Of a stretch of 64,000 bases of DNA, positions 17,816 through 27,499 are shown piece after piece. The stretch is from assembly GCA_903940125.1 (NCBI GenBank), contig CAJAJL010000124.1:1-64000 (forward strand), in the 5' to 3' direction. Positions within the stretch are counted from its first letter, which is position 1; each line of letters starts with the position of its first letter. This DNA is from an uncultured Chlorobiaceae bacterium. Its GTDB lineage: Bacteria > Bacteroidota > Chlorobiia > Chlorobiales > Chlorobiaceae. A program made the position numbers and the translations under genes. The notes beneath the pieces were generated by a model. The model was not told where the DNA came from. It saw only the letters and a program-made list of their open reading frames with translations, and did no database searches.

Positions 17816-19045
17816 TTAAAGTTTAGGAATCACATTAATAACGTTTACGACTGGATAGACAATAGATACAACCATATTGAGGAACTTTTGGAAATCAGCT
17901 GTGGGCGCATTAGATATATACAAAATGTCCTTGTTATGCATTTTGAAGTTCTGTGCGATAAAAAACGATGCGGGGTCTTTAATGTTGACTCGGTAAATCA
18001 CTGGAACCATTCCGTCCGGTGTTGGCGAAAACTGTTGGCCTGTTAACTCAAGGGCATGAGATGTTTCATAACGGAATATAAATACTCCGCGAGCATCGGC
18101 ACGGGAGTCAATCAGTCCACCACTCCGAGCTAAAGCTTGGGCAAGAGAAATGTTCGGCGCTTCGAAATTGACCTCTTCATTTTTACCTGTAGCTCCTAAA
18201 GCAGTAAAGCTTAGTGGCTGAAATGAAAAAGTTATAATATCATCAGGAAGTAGTGTGATATTTTGTTTTGGATCACGAATGATCATATCAAGCGGCATTG
18301 ACTGAACCTTACTTCCCCTGGTAAGCTGCAACGTTGTTTTATTGACTGGTTGTCGTACTCCTCCAGCAGCGGCAAGGGCATCAAGCAAACGCTCTCGCTT
18401 CGCTGTTAGCGGCATCCGGACACTTTTAGCAACATCGCCAACAACGGTAACATTGGTGCTATTATTGCTCACTGTTCGAACCAATACTTGAGGCTGATTT
18501 GCCTTGCCTTTCAGGCGAAATACAATCTCAGATTCTATTTGCTTGAGAGTACGTCCGGCAACATGTATCTCCCCGGCAAAAGGGATATTGATAGTCCCTT
18601 CGTAATTTACCACCTGTACGGGAAACGTTGTTACATGGGACGCTCCACTCACTATACCAGGACCAAGCGAAAGTCCGCTGAACAATGCAGGAGGAACCTC
18701 CCATATTGATACCTCTATGACATCGCCAGCACCGATAACGTTACCTGATTGAGCGATAGAGCGGAAAGTATTGGAAAAAAGGGTTTGTGCTTGAGCAAGC
18801 GACAACTGACTTACAATGCTATCATTAAGGTCTATAACCTTAATATTTTTTAGCCGCAGAGAGTTTGGTGCATTAGTAATTTCTCCTGCAGTGGGTCCTG
18901 CGGATGGTGATAATGCAGTGCATCCAGCCAGCGTTGTTAGCGTTAACGCCGCCAGTAAAGAACGCGAAGTGATCCGTCGGCATTGTCTGGAAAGATTCTC
19001 TTTCAATCCGCTGTAACGAGGTTTATCAAGCTGGAGATAGTGCAT
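17816..19045 (-). CDS. Outer-membrane polysaccharide export lipoprotein (KpsD/Wza/CtrA type)
   Basis: 409 residues from the ATG at 19045; a TTG at 19054 is a weaker alternative. The lipobox LAGC follows a hydrophobic stretch at about residues 30-42, later than usual. Next come the polysaccharide export domain (GNVIGAGDVIEVSIWEVPP, INIPFAGEIHVAGRTLKQIE, RMPLTAKRERLLDALAAAGG) and a SLBB-like repeat ending with QNFKMHNKDILYISNAP. A final hydrophobic stretch (FLNMVVSIVYPVVNVINVI) could be the outer-membrane-spanning helix. It is the first gene of the run, so the capsule promoter should lie just upstream in 19046-19300. Confidence 0.88.
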   Translation of the reverse strand: MHYLQLDKPRYSGLKENLSRQCRRITSRSLLAALTLTTLAGCTALSPSAGPTAGEITNAPNSLRLKNIKVIDLNDSIVSQLSLAQAQTLFSNTFRSIAQSGNVIGAGDVIEVSIWEVPPALFSGLSLGPGIVSGASHVTTFPVQVVNYEGTINIPFAGEIHVAGRTLKQIESEIVFRLKGKANQPQVLVRTVSNNSTNVTVVGDVAKSVRMPLTAKRERLLDALAAAGGVRQPVNKTTLQLTRGSKVQSMPLDMIIRDPKQNITLLPDDIITFSFQPLSFTALGATGKNEEVNFEAPNISLAQALARSGGLIDSRADARGVFIFRYETSHALELTGQQFSPTPDGMVPVIYRVNIKDPASFFIAQNFKMHNKDILYISNAPTADFQKFLNMVVSIVYPVVNVINVIPKL

Positions 19046-19883
19046 TTGTAGCAATACTTAAAAAAGTGTCTGAGTAATATTTAAGTGGTATGGTCTTCGT
19101 CGGACAGATAAATAATAAATATATTTAAAGCTCCGCACTCTCAGTCACAACTGAAAAAGGTTTTATCATAATTTATTATAAATAAAATAATCAGATAGAC
19201 ATAAACTAACGTCTCTATCTCATAAAGACTGTTAATTAACGAAATATAAGCGTAATTCATTGATTTTTCTCTGGCAACGCAACAGAGTCTTGCAATTTTG
19301 GTACCAATAGATCGACTAATAAATGGAAACTTATGACTCTGAATAATTGTTAAAAAGAAATATTTTCAACAAAATTTATACTGAAATTACAGCGAGCATA
19401 AATTCTTAATATATAATCGTCGAAATATAGCTTATAAAAATACATCCCATTAAGATTAATAAATGATTAAAGAATGATGAGGATTGAATCCGTTGTTATC
19501 TTATTATATATCTTAAGATACATTTTTGATATAATCACTATTTGAAATAAAAAAAATTTATATAACTAAAATTATTTGTGTATTTTATTGACAAAAAAAC
19601 GTAATTTTTTCAGCTTTGTGTTCATTCAATTGGATATATTCTCAAGAGTATTGTTTTGCCGTTGATACAAAACATCTGAACGGTAAACACAGTCAACATT
19701 TATATGTCTTATAGACAGGTACGGGTAACCCACAAATATTAGTAATGAAGTAATTACATACACAATATGAAGGCAGAGAAACTTCTGATTAACCCTTGGA
19801 AGTTGAATATCCAGTATTTTAATTTTTTTATAGTAACTTACTGTCATTTTTATTGTTAGAACTTCAAGTTAGGGCCGACATTA
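19046..19883. other. AT-rich upstream region of the capsule operon without a convincing gene
   Basis: About 840 bases between the divergent capsule operon and the doxX-like gene. It is very rich in A and T, with runs such as those around 19155-19190 and 19540-19600. I found no ops/JUMPstart-like GGCGGTAG element and no tRNA. A 73-codon minus-strand frame at 19626-19847 (beginning MTVSYYKKIKILDIQLP, with one hydrophobic stretch) has no ribosome binding site and is not recognisable. The region must hold promoters for both directions, but I cannot place them. Confidence 0.6.
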
Positions 19884-20387
19884 ATGCAGCACACCGTCAA
19901 CAACAAGAACAGGTCGATGAAACACAATCCATTAAAGAAAGCCGGGATTATTGTTTTCCTTGCTGGACGTTACTTTTTTGCCTTGTTTTTTCTCTACGGC
20001 TTCTGGCGCAAGCTGACCAAAGGGTGGCTTTGGAGCGATCTGATGCTGAGTTTTTTTTCGAAACGTTTTGCGGAACTTCCTGCAGGCTCCTTTCAGGCCA
20101 GCTATCTTGAGCACTTTGCCATACCGCTGGCATTCCCGATTGCGTGGATTGTTACGATCGGAGAACTTATCATCGGCCTTTCGCTTATGGCAGGTTTTGC
20201 TGTCAGGGCCAACGCTGCACTTGCGTTATTTCTCGTGCTCAACTTTGCAGCAGGCGGCTATTACAACCTCACCCTTCCGCCCTTTATGATCTTTTCTGTA
20301 TTGATGATGCTGTTCCCGTCCGGGCAGTGGCTCGGGTTGGACAAGCGACTTCACGAGCGATACCCCGATTCCATCTGGTTCAAGTAA
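19884..20387 (+). CDS. DoxX family membrane protein
   Basis: 167 residues with four hydrophobic helices: GIIVFLAGRYFFALFFLYGF, AIPLAFPIAWIVTIGELIIG, a second pair around ANAALALFLVLNFAAGGYY and FMIFSVLMMLFPSG. The ARYFFALFFLYGFWRKLTKG-like start and the GELIIGLSLMAGFAVR centre are typical of DoxX/DUF4870-like membrane proteins. An ATG at 19917 preceded by AGGTCG is an alternative start. The exact role is unknown; relatives are linked to redox and sulfur compound handling. It abuts the next gene (ATG immediately after the TAA). Confidence 0.8.
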   Translation: MQHTVNNKNRSMKHNPLKKAGIIVFLAGRYFFALFFLYGFWRKLTKGWLWSDLMLSFFSKRFAELPAGSFQASYLEHFAIPLAFPIAWIVTIGELIIGLSLMAGFAVRANAALALFLVLNFAAGGYYNLTLPPFMIFSVLMMLFPSGQWLGLDKRLHERYPDSIWFK

Positions 20388-21224
20388 ATGAAAATACCTG
20401 CCTCCAGACATCGCTGCTTCCTCCACTGCTGCTGCTGGGTGTTTCTGCTTCTTCTCTTTTCACTGACCGCACTTTTTCCTGCAATTGCTGCTAAAAAAGC
20501 TAAAACCGCTAAAATCCAACCAACTGTAACTCCAATCGAAATAGCCGATGAAGCTGTATGGCAGATGAACTACGCAAAGGCCGATTCCATATACTCGTCA
20601 GAACTTCACCATAACCCCTGCAATGCAGATCTCCACTGGAAAATGGCCCGACTGCAGGTCAGCCTTGGAGAATCGTTACCTAAGGGAAACACCGATGCCC
20701 GTATGCTCCACTACCGCCAGGCCGCGGAACATGCACGCACCAGCATCACTCTTGACAGCACCAATGCCAAAGGGCACACCTGGCTTGCAGCTTCCCTTGG
20801 CATGATGGCTGACAAAATCGGCACCAAGGAAAAATTAAGGCGGGCACAGGAGATAAAACGAGAACTTGATACTGCGCTTCGATTAAACCCGAACGATGCA
20901 ACCGCGCTCTCCATGCTCGGCTCGTATTATCGCGAAGCCGCCAATATCGGATGGTTCAAAAGAATGGTAGGCAACGCCTTTCTTGGTGAGGTGCCCAAAG
21001 GCGATTATACCCTCGCAGAAAAAGCTTTTCGAAAGGCGATCAGCATTGATCCGAAAATCATCAGAAATTACCATGAACTGGCGTTAATCTGTATTAAATC
21101 CGGTAACAAAGAGGAAGCAATCACGCTCATCAAAACCGCCCTTGACAAACCAATCCTGATAGAAAGTGACAAGAGGCGCATTGAGGAGATGCACGCACTC
21201 TTGAAAAAACTTACGAAAGAGTAG
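20388..21224 (+). CDS. Periplasmic TPR-repeat protein
   Basis: 278 residues with a signal sequence (hydrophobic stretch CCWVFLLLLFSLTALFPAIA, cleavage likely at AIA-AK). The mature part is a chain of tetratricopeptide-like helices (ADLHWKMARLQVSLGESL, ARTSITLDSTNAKGHTWLAA, LDTALRLNPNDATALSMLGS, FRKAISIDPKIIRNYHELAL). The pattern resembles the RMD1-like TPR group. It starts directly after the DoxX-like gene and probably shares its promoter. Function unknown. Confidence 0.75.
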   Translation: MKIPASRHRCFLHCCCWVFLLLLFSLTALFPAIAAKKAKTAKIQPTVTPIEIADEAVWQMNYAKADSIYSSELHHNPCNADLHWKMARLQVSLGESLPKGNTDARMLHYRQAAEHARTSITLDSTNAKGHTWLAASLGMMADKIGTKEKLRRAQEIKRELDTALRLNPNDATALSMLGSYYREAANIGWFKRMVGNAFLGEVPKGDYTLAEKAFRKAISIDPKIIRNYHELALICIKSGNKEEAITLIKTALDKPILIESDKRRIEEMHALLKKLTKE

Positions 21225-21263
21225 GTTTATCCATTGCTTGCATAAAAATGTTTTTCCTTGTAA

Positions 21264-21273
21264 TGTATATACA
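21264..21273. promoter_or_regulatory. Palindrome TGTATATACA upstream of the BrnTA pair
   Basis: A perfect 10-base palindrome sits 20 bases before the brnT start, within a TTGTAATGTATATACAA stretch and just before an AT-rich possible -10 (GATTATAA). BrnA-type antitoxins repress their own operon, so this is a reasonable operator candidate. No experimental support. Confidence 0.4.
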
Positions 21274-21293
21274 AATCGTGTAGATTATAAAAA

Positions 21294-21560
21294 ATGTTTG
21301 AGTGGGACGAAGGCAAGCGCTTACTGAACCTTGGGAAGCACAACCTGGACTTTATAGATGCTCGGCTGCTTTTTGACGGACGGAAGGCCTTCACTGCTTT
21401 ATCGGATTATACCGTTGAAGCACGATATCTAACAATTGCCATATTCGACGGGAAGTTTCATACCGTCATCTGGACATGGCGAGAAAAGAAACGCAGAATT
21501 ATATCATTCAGGAGAGCACGACATGGAGAAGAAAGGGAATATCGTCTCGTATACGGATAA
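21294..21560 (+). CDS. brnT: BrnT family ribonuclease toxin
   Basis: 88 residues, normal BrnT length. The N-terminus MFEWDEGKRLLNLGKHNLDF is the family signature, followed by ARLLFDGRKAF, YLTIAIFDGKFHTVIWTW and a basic RRIISFRRARHGEEREY end, which in BrnT contributes the RelE-like RNase site. It overlaps the antitoxin gene by 38 bases, with the toxin first, which is the usual BrnTA order. Confidence 0.88.
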   Translation: MFEWDEGKRLLNLGKHNLDFIDARLLFDGRKAFTALSDYTVEARYLTIAIFDGKFHTVIWTWREKKRRIISFRRARHGEEREYRLVYG

Positions 21561-21855
21561 CGAATTACGCGAAATGCAGGAGCGGGGCGAGAGCAAAAGT
21601 GACTGGGCAAAAGCTTTTGCCATGACGGATGAGGAGATTGAAGCGGCTATTGCTTCCGATCCGGACGAGGCGGGCATGGTAGTTGACTGGTCGACAGGAA
21701 CGACAGAAATACCACAGCCCAAGGCAGTCCTCAACATGCGCGTTGATTATGATGTCATGAAATATTTCCGAAATCAGGGAAAAGGCTATCAGACCAAAAT
21801 CAACGCCGTCCTGCGCTCGTATGTCGATCAGCAAATGCAGCACGACAGAGGCTAA
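21523..21855 (+). CDS. brnA: BrnA family antitoxin
   Basis: 110 residues from the ATG at 21523, preceded by an AGGAG at 21510-21514 region inside brnT. The N-terminal part MEKKGNIVSYTDNELREMQ with SKSDWAKAFAMTDEEIEAAI binds the toxin in relatives; the C-terminal ribbon-helix-helix-like part VLNMRVDYDVMKYFRNQGKG is the DNA-binding and dimerisation module. The pair is complete and probably active. It ends 23 bases from the convergent aroQ gene. Confidence 0.88.
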   Translation: MEKKGNIVSYTDNELREMQERGESKSDWAKAFAMTDEEIEAAIASDPDEAGMVVDWSTGTTEIPQPKAVLNMRVDYDVMKYFRNQGKGYQTKINAVLRSYVDQQMQHDRG

Positions 21856-21878
21856 CAAGAGAACAGGAGCTTGACAGG

Positions 21879-22316
21879 TTACTCTTTACCGGACATCCCC
21901 AAGAGAGCCCTGACACCGAGATGATAGCTGTTCGCTCCGAACCCGCTGATCACGCCTGCACATACTTCAGAAATGACTGAAGTGCGGCGGAACTCCTCAC
22001 GGGCATAAATATTGGAAAGATGAACCTCCACGACAGGAATGGTCACGCCGCTGATCGCATCACGAAGAGCTATCGAGTAATGCGTAAGCGCTCCGGCATT
22101 AAGCAGAACCCCGCTGAATCCCCCCTTATCCTCAATATGAAACAGCTTCTCCAGTAAAGCACCTTCATCCTCCGACTGAAAAAACTCAAACGTCAGTTCC
22201 GGAAAACTCGCAGTCAGTCCGCGATTGATATCATTAAGAGTCTGATAGCCATAAACTTCCGGTTCGCGTTTTCCAAGCCGCGAAAGGTTCGGGCCGTTAA
22301 GAACAAGTATTGACAT
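21879..22316 (-). CDS. aroQ: Type II 3-dehydroquinate dehydratase
   Basis: 145 residues starting MSILVLNGPNLSRLGKREP; this start has an AGGTG in front and gives the typical family length, while an ATG at 22328 would add four residues. The active-site loop with Arg (LGKREPEVYG), the LNAGALTHYSIAL segment and VEVHLSNIYAREEFRRTS with the catalytic His are present. Catalyses the third step of the shikimate pathway. The usual NLNLLG is NLSRLG here, a minor variant. It follows hslU closely and may be cotranscribed with it. Confidence 0.93.
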   Translation of the reverse strand: MSILVLNGPNLSRLGKREPEVYGYQTLNDINRGLTASFPELTFEFFQSEDEGALLEKLFHIEDKGGFSGVLLNAGALTHYSIALRDAISGVTIPVVEVHLSNIYAREEFRRTSVISEVCAGVISGFGANSYHLGVRALLGMSGKE

Positions 22317-22336
22317 AGCACCTGCCATAATTGTTA

Positions 22337-23824
22337 TTAAAGGATATACTGACTGAGATCTCTGTCGGCAACCACATGGTTCAGCTTTTCCTTCACCATA
22401 GCCTCATCAATCTCGACATGATTATCTGAAAAATTCTCAGGAATATTGAACATCAGCTCCTCAAGCAGATTGGTCATAATCGTATGCAGCCTCCTTGCCC
22501 CGATATTCTCAACGCTTTCATTGACTCGTGCAGCTATTCTGGCAATCTCGCGAATAGATCCGTCGCTGAAAGTCAGGTTAACCCCTTCCGTTGCCAGCAG
22601 TGCTGAATACTGCTTGATAAGGGCATTGTCAGGCTGCGTCAGAATCAGATAAAAATCCTCCTCCGTCAGACTTTTCAGTTCAACCCTTATAGGAAACCGG
22701 CCCTGCAGCTCAGGAATCAAATCAGAAGGCTTTGCAACATGGAAGGCGCCGGAAGCGATAAAAAGCACATGATCAGTCTTCACCATACCATGTTTAGTAG
22801 CAACATTCGAACCTTCGACAATCGGCAGAAGATCACGCTGCACACCCTCCCGGCTGACATCCGGCCCCTTGCCGCCGGAACCGGACGATGGAGCGGCAAT
22901 TTTATCAATCTCATCTATAAAAACAATACCCGACTGCTCGACCTTGTTGATAGCCTCTTTAACGACACTATCCATATCGATAAGCTTCTGAACCTCCTCC
23001 TGCTCAAGAAGCTTGCGAGCTTCAGCAATAGAAACCCTTCTCTTCTTGCGTTTACGAGGCAGCCCGCTGATAAGATCCTGCATAATCCCGCCGATCTCCT
23101 CCATCTGTCCGAGAGGGCCGAAAATCTGCATCATCCCGCCGGGATTATCACCAGTAGTATCCATTTCAATCAGACGATCATCAAGCTTTCCGTTGCGAAG
23201 ACGTTCAAGCATCTTCTTCCTGCTTCGCCGATTAACCTCAGCGGACTTATCATGCTCATCAGTCGAAACCTGAGCAGAAGCATCATCCTCGTTCTGATTA
23301 TCACTATCACGGGAGCCACGCGGTGAGCCGAGTGGAGGAAGCAGAATATCAAGCAGACGCTCTTCAACAAGCGACGCAGCTTTTTCACGAACATCCTCGG
23401 ACCTTTCGCTTCTAACCATAGCCACGGACTGATCAACAAGATCACGAATCATCGACTCCACATCCCGGCCGACATAGCCAACCTCAGTAAATTTCGAAGC
23501 CTCAACCTTGACAAACGGAGCTTTTGCCAGCTTGGCAAGCCTCCGGGCAATTTCAGTTTTTCCCACACCGGTCGGCCCGATCATAATAATATTGTTGGGC
23601 ATGATCTCATCACGAAGCTCATCACTCACATGCTGGCGGCGAAGCCTGTTGCGCAAAGCTATGGCAACAGATTTTTTCGCATCCTTCTGGCCGATTATAT
23701 ATTTATCGAGCTGCGAAACAATCTGGTTGGGAGTCAGATTACTCGACGCTATTGAACTTTGAACACCGCTTTTGGCTTCGGGCAGTACGAGGGCGCTGCC
23801 CTCGCTGTTTATAGTCATATCCAT
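22337..23824 (-). CDS. hslU: ATP-dependent protease ATPase subunit HslU (ClpY)
   Basis: 495 residues. Walker [10 protein letters not shown], the pore motif [19 protein letters not shown], Walker [12 protein letters not shown], sensor region [17 protein letters not shown] and the C-terminal SQYIL that docks into HslV are all present. The N-terminus is about 30 residues longer than in E. coli before [17 protein letters not shown], and the I domain contains a charged low-complexity stretch ([20 protein letters not shown]). It unfolds substrates for HslV. The gene follows hslV by 82 bases. Confidence 0.96.
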   Translation of the reverse strand: MDMTINSEGSALVLPEAKSGVQSSIASSNLTPNQIVSQLDKYIIGQKDAKKSVAIALRNRLRRQHVSDELRDEIMPNNIIMIGPTGVGKTEIARRLAKLAKAPFVKVEASKFTEVGYVGRDVESMIRDLVDQSVAMVRSERSEDVREKAASLVEERLLDILLPPLGSPRGSRDSDNQNEDDASAQVSTDEHDKSAEVNRRSRKKMLERLRNGKLDDRLIEMDTTGDNPGGMMQIFGPLGQMEEIGGIMQDLISGLPRKRKKRRVSIAEARKLLEQEEVQKLIDMDSVVKEAINKVEQSGIVFIDEIDKIAAPSSGSGGKGPDVSREGVQRDLLPIVEGSNVATKHGMVKTDHVLFIASGAFHVAKPSDLIPELQGRFPIRVELKSLTEEDFYLILTQPDNALIKQYSALLATEGVNLTFSDGSIREIARIAARVNESVENIGARRLHTIMTNLLEELMFNIPENFSDNHVEIDEAMVKEKLNHVVADRDLSQYIL

Positions 23825-23906
23825 GCTGAAAATTGTGAATTACAAAAAAACCTCACTCCGGCAACCCGGACGGACAAACGACAATCAAACTCAAATGCAA
23901 TGCTGC

Positions 23907-24455
23907 TCAGACCTCTTCGATAACAATATGATCATTGGTATAAATACAGATATCAGCCGCTATCTTCAAACTCTCATGAACAATATCCTTGGCCGGAAGA
24001 GCCGAATGTTTCATAAGCGAACGTGCCGCCGCAAGAGCATACATACTGCCGCTGCCGATGGCGACAATACCATCCTCAGGCTCAATCACATCACCGGTAC
24101 CCGAAATAATAAGCGCCTTATCCTTGCTGACAATGGCAAGCATAGCCTCAAGCCGTCTGAGATACTTGTCAGTCCGCCAGTCTCTGGCAAGTTCAACCGC
24201 CGCACGATCAAGCTTCCCGTTAAACGCCTCAAGTTTTTCTTCAAACCGGTCGAGCAGAGTCACCGCATCAGCCGTTGCCCCGGCAAAACCGGCAACAAGT
24301 CTGCCCTGATACAACCTTCTGATTTTCCGTGTGGATTGTTTAAGAATGGTATTGCCCAAAGTCATCTGGCCATCACTGCCGAGAGCTGCCTTACCGTCCC
24401 TTATAACCCCGATAACCGTTGTTGAACGGATAAGTGGCCTCTGATTATTCTTCAT
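23907..24455 (-). CDS. hslV: ATP-dependent protease proteolytic subunit HslV (ClpQ)
   Basis: 182 residues from the ATG at 24455. The catalytic N-terminal threonine lies inside [20 protein letters not shown], so the protein must lose a propeptide of about 11 residues ([11 protein letters not shown]), unlike E. coli where only Met is removed. Downstream motifs [22 protein letters not shown] and the [19 protein letters not shown] region are typical. Forms the peptidase double ring capped by HslU. It begins 3 bases after the rpoN stop. Confidence 0.95.
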   Translation of the reverse strand: MKNNQRPLIRSTTVIGVIRDGKAALGSDGQMTLGNTILKQSTRKIRRLYQGRLVAGFAGATADAVTLLDRFEEKLEAFNGKLDRAAVELARDWRTDKYLRRLEAMLAIVSKDKALIISGTGDVIEPEDGIVAIGSGSMYALAAARSLMKHSALPAKDIVHESLKIAADICIYTNDHIVIEEV

Positions 24456-24458
24456 CAA

Positions 24459-25910
24459 TTAAAATATTTTTTTTCTTAATCTTGCAACTGGAATTTGCAA
24501 TTGTTCACGATATTTTGCAACCGTTCTTCTCGCAATATGCACTCCCCTGTCCATCAGCATCTCCGCCATGCTGTCATCACTCAAAGGATGTGCTGAATCT
24601 TCCTCCTTAATCATTTCAGTAATATACTGCCGTATAATCTTGCTCGACAAATCATCGCCATCTTCTGTCGACAAACCCCCGCTGAAAAAATACTTCAACT
24701 CAAAAACTCCGAACCGGGTCTGAACATACTTGCCGTTAACGGCCCGGCTGATTGTCGAAATATCAAGCCCCGTCTCAGCGGCAACGGTTTTCATACCAAG
24801 GGGAACCACCCGCTCAGGGCCGAAAACAAAAAAACTGTACTGCTGCTTCATCAGCGCTTCAATCACCTTCAAAAGGGTCTGGCGCCGGGTCTCAATCGCA
24901 CTGGTGAACTCTTTTGCCCGCTGAAGATTCTTGCGGATAAACTGCTTTTCCTCTTTTGGACCTTTCCTGTTTTTCAGCCGATCCAGATAAACATCACTGA
25001 CCTTCACCGAAAGCGCGCTCCTGTCATTCAGAACCGCAGTCAACGCACCATTCTCATAACTCACCACAAAATCAGGAGTAATATAGTGGCCGCCTTCATC
25101 CTGAAAAATACCGGGATGAGGATCAAGGTCAGTTATAAGAGCTATCGCCGATTCAACCCTTACGCTCAGCACCGAAAGCTTTTTGACCAGCAGCTCATAG
25201 CGTCTGTGTATAAATTCATCAAAATGATCGCGCAGAATCCTGGTAGCAACGTCATACGTTGTAGGGTCATACCGGGCGGCAGAAAACTCAAGCTGAACAA
25301 GCAGCCTCTCACGCAGCCCCTTTACGCCAACCCCTGGAGGATCAAGAAACCAGATCTTGCGCAGCACCTTCTCAAACTCCCTGTTACTGACATCAAGACC
25401 CTCAAGCTGAAGACTGTCAGCAATAACGCTGTACTCCTCAGTAAAATAACCATCACCGTCAAGGTTACCGAGAATCTCAATGGCTATCATCACCTCACGT
25501 CTTCCTATCCCCTCCTGCAGACTCAACTGTTTAAGCAGTATTTCATGAAAACTGTCATGCTGAACAGCCTGAAAAAATCTCTCCTTCGGCCCGCTTTCAT
25601 AGGTAAAACTCATCCTTCCTTCAGTCGCTTCACCAGGGTGAGGGGTGTCATAACGCTCCTTAAGAGAACTTTTACTGAAACGCTCAACCGAACCGAACAT
25701 ATCGTCACTCTCATCACCATCGCCGTCATCAGCCGCATCGCCGGCAGTGTCCTTTCGTTCTTCAACAAGCTCCAGCAGCGGATTTTCCTGCAGCTCCTCA
25801 TAAATCCGCTGTTCAAGGTTCACCATCGGAAGTTGAAGAAGCTGGCTGCTCAAAATCTGCTGAGTGGAAAGCAGCTGCTTTTGTTTTTGCTGAAGCCTGA
25901 TATCTGGCAT
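24459..25910 (-). CDS. rpoN: RNA polymerase sigma-54 factor
   Basis: 483 residues. Region I is glutamine-rich (QQKQKQLLSTQQILSSQLLQ), region II acidic (DAADDGDGDESDDMFGS), and the C-terminal part carries the HTH (VAAETGLDISTISRAVNGKYV) and the RpoN box ARRTVAKYREQLQIP. Complete by length. It directs transcription from -24/-12 promoters with enhancer-binding activators; none of these is in the window. Its ATG shares one base with the stop of the DUF3109 gene (TAATG). Confidence 0.96.
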   Translation of the reverse strand: MPDIRLQQKQKQLLSTQQILSSQLLQLPMVNLEQRIYEELQENPLLELVEERKDTAGDAADDGDGDESDDMFGSVERFSKSSLKERYDTPHPGEATEGRMSFTYESGPKERFFQAVQHDSFHEILLKQLSLQEGIGRREVMIAIEILGNLDGDGYFTEEYSVIADSLQLEGLDVSNREFEKVLRKIWFLDPPGVGVKGLRERLLVQLEFSAARYDPTTYDVATRILRDHFDEFIHRRYELLVKKLSVLSVRVESAIALITDLDPHPGIFQDEGGHYITPDFVVSYENGALTAVLNDRSALSVKVSDVYLDRLKNRKGPKEEKQFIRKNLQRAKEFTSAIETRRQTLLKVIEALMKQQYSFFVFGPERVVPLGMKTVAAETGLDISTISRAVNGKYVQTRFGVFELKYFFSGGLSTEDGDDLSSKIIRQYITEMIKEEDSAHPLSDDSMAEMLMDRGVHIARRTVAKYREQLQIPVARLRKKIF

Positions 25911-26482
25911 TACTTCAAAGAAGAAGAATCGACAAATGCTTTCAAACTCTCAATCCAGTCATAACCATACAAAGCACCAAGAGCCTGACGAACATAATCA
26001 ATAAGTTTAACCTGCCGCTCCCCCCCCGCTTTCCTTGCAGAGCGACACATAGAGTGCTGTTCATAAACAAGATAATCCAAACCGAACTTTTTTCTTACCC
26101 TTATCGGAAACAATCGGCACGATATTGGCTTATCAAAACCGAGCAGGCCATCCCGAAAAGCAATTTCGATTGCACAAACCGTTATTCCATCGCGAACACA
26201 GGTAAAAAGACACTCACGATTATCGATCGTTCTGGTATACGCTCTTCCCTGATAGACCTCCACACAGCCATGCCGGTGAAGATACGTTACACTCTTTTCA
26301 GGAAGCATCCTCAGCAGCTCAACCGGCAGATCATGAAGCTGCAAAACTTCACCCTCAGATAACGGAGCACCAAGCTCACCCTCAACACAGCACCTTCCTT
26401 GACATTCATGCAAATCACATGCAAAAAAAGCCTGAAATACATCCTTCTCAACAAGAACATCACCTATAGAGACCAGCGACAT
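25910..26482 (-). CDS. DUF3109 family cysteine-rich protein
   Basis: 190 residues from the ATG at 26482; an upstream TTG at 26488 would add two. Conserved cysteines occur in FFACDLHECQGRCCVEGELG, RECLFTCVRDGITVCAIE, ISCRLFPIRV and HSMCRSARK, which resembles the YkgJ-like zinc/iron cluster pattern. The family is common in Bacteroidetes and Chlorobi and has no established function. It is translationally coupled to rpoN. Confidence 0.85.
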   Translation of the reverse strand: MSLVSIGDVLVEKDVFQAFFACDLHECQGRCCVEGELGAPLSEGEVLQLHDLPVELLRMLPEKSVTYLHRHGCVEVYQGRAYTRTIDNRECLFTCVRDGITVCAIEIAFRDGLLGFDKPISCRLFPIRVRKKFGLDYLVYEQHSMCRSARKAGGERQVKLIDYVRQALGALYGYDWIESLKAFVDSSSLK

Positions 26483-26590
26483 AACCAACTATCTTTGTTT
26501 GAATAAAACCAGAGGTGCAGCGTTATATTACGAACAGGAAAAAGACGGAACACTCCCTGAAAATAGCACACACAACCAGTAACAATCGCC

Positions 26591-27499
26591 ATGCTCATCA
26601 TCGACGGAAAAAAAGTCTCTCTCGACCTGAAAAACGAAATGAAAGCCAGCGTTGAACACTATAAAAACCTCACGGGCAAAGTGCCGGCCCTGACCATCAT
26701 CATTGTCGGTCAGGATCCCGCCTCGCAGGTGTATGTACGCAATAAAGCTAAAACATGCAAAGAGATCGGCATGATTTCCACAGTCATTGCAATGCCTGCC
26801 GAAACAACGCAAAAACAACTTCTCGATACCATCGAAGACTTGAACAATGACCCGGCCGTTCACGGCATTCTTGTCCAGGAGCCCCTTCCGGAGCACATTG
26901 ATGGGTTTACCGTCACCCTCTCCATCGACCCGTCAAAAGATGTTGACGGATTTCATCCCCAAAACCTCGGATGCCTTGTCATGGGACATCTCGACAAATG
27001 CTTTATCAGCTGTACGCCTTACGGAATACTTGAACTCCTTACACGCTGCAGCATTGAAACAAAAGGCAAACACTGTGTAGTCCTCGGACGCAGTGACATT
27101 GTCGGCAAACCCATGGCAAACCTCATGCTCCAGAAGCTTGATGCTGCAAACTGCACGGTCACCATCTGCCACTCCGCCACTCCGGATATTTCTTTTTACA
27201 CAAAACAGGCCGATATTCTCATCGCAGCCATTGGCCAGGCCGGATATATAACTGCAGATATGGTAAAACCAGGAGTGGTAGTGTTTGATGTCGGCAATAA
27301 CCGTATTGAAGATCCCGCAGCAAAGAGCGGCTTTCGCGTAGTCGGCGATGTGGATTACGAGAACGTATCTGCTGTCGCCTCCGCCATGACCCCAGTTCCC
27401 GGAGGCGTCGGACCGATGACCATTGCCATGCTCATGAAAAACACGCTGCTGTCGTTCCAGCGGATCAACGGCCTCTTACAGCCTCGATCAGTAAAATAA
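26591..27499 (+). CDS. folD: Bifunctional methylenetetrahydrofolate dehydrogenase/cyclohydrolase
   Basis: 302 residues. The catalytic Lys/Tyr region (SQVYVRNKAKTCKEIGM), the VQEPLPEHID loop, the Rossmann segment CVVLGRSDIVGKPMANLML and the closing PVPGGVGPMTIAML are the signatures of FolD. It converts 5,10-methylene-THF to 10-formyl-THF. No clear Shine-Dalgarno is seen. The stop overlaps the radA start (TAATG). Divergent from the rpoN operon, so 26483-26590 holds two promoters. Confidence 0.96.
   Translation: MLIIDGKKVSLDLKNEMKASVEHYKNLTGKVPALTIIIVGQDPASQVYVRNKAKTCKEIGMISTVIAMPAETTQKQLLDTIEDLNNDPAVHGILVQEPLPEHIDGFTVTLSIDPSKDVDGFHPQNLGCLVMGHLDKCFISCTPYGILELLTRCSIETKGKHCVVLGRSDIVGKPMANLMLQKLDAANCTVTICHSATPDISFYTKQADILIAAIGQAGYITADMVKPGVVVFDVGNNRIEDPAAKSGFRVVGDVDYENVSAVASAMTPVPGGVGPMTIAMLMKNTLLSFQRINGLLQPRSVK

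Noticed and set aside
19265-19305. Sigma-54 promoter (TGGCA...TTGC)
   Set aside because: TGGCA and TTGC occur in CTGGCAACGCAACAGAGTCT and the bases after it, but the spacing is too long for the -24/-12 arrangement.
19626-19847. 73-residue minus-strand gene
   Set aside because: No ribosome binding site, no recognisable family, and AT-rich sequence where frames of this length arise easily; left as part of the intergenic region.
19046-19883. ops/JUMPstart element for capsule antitermination
   Set aside because: No GGCGGTAG core or JUMPstart-like sequence was found upstream of the capsule operon on either strand.
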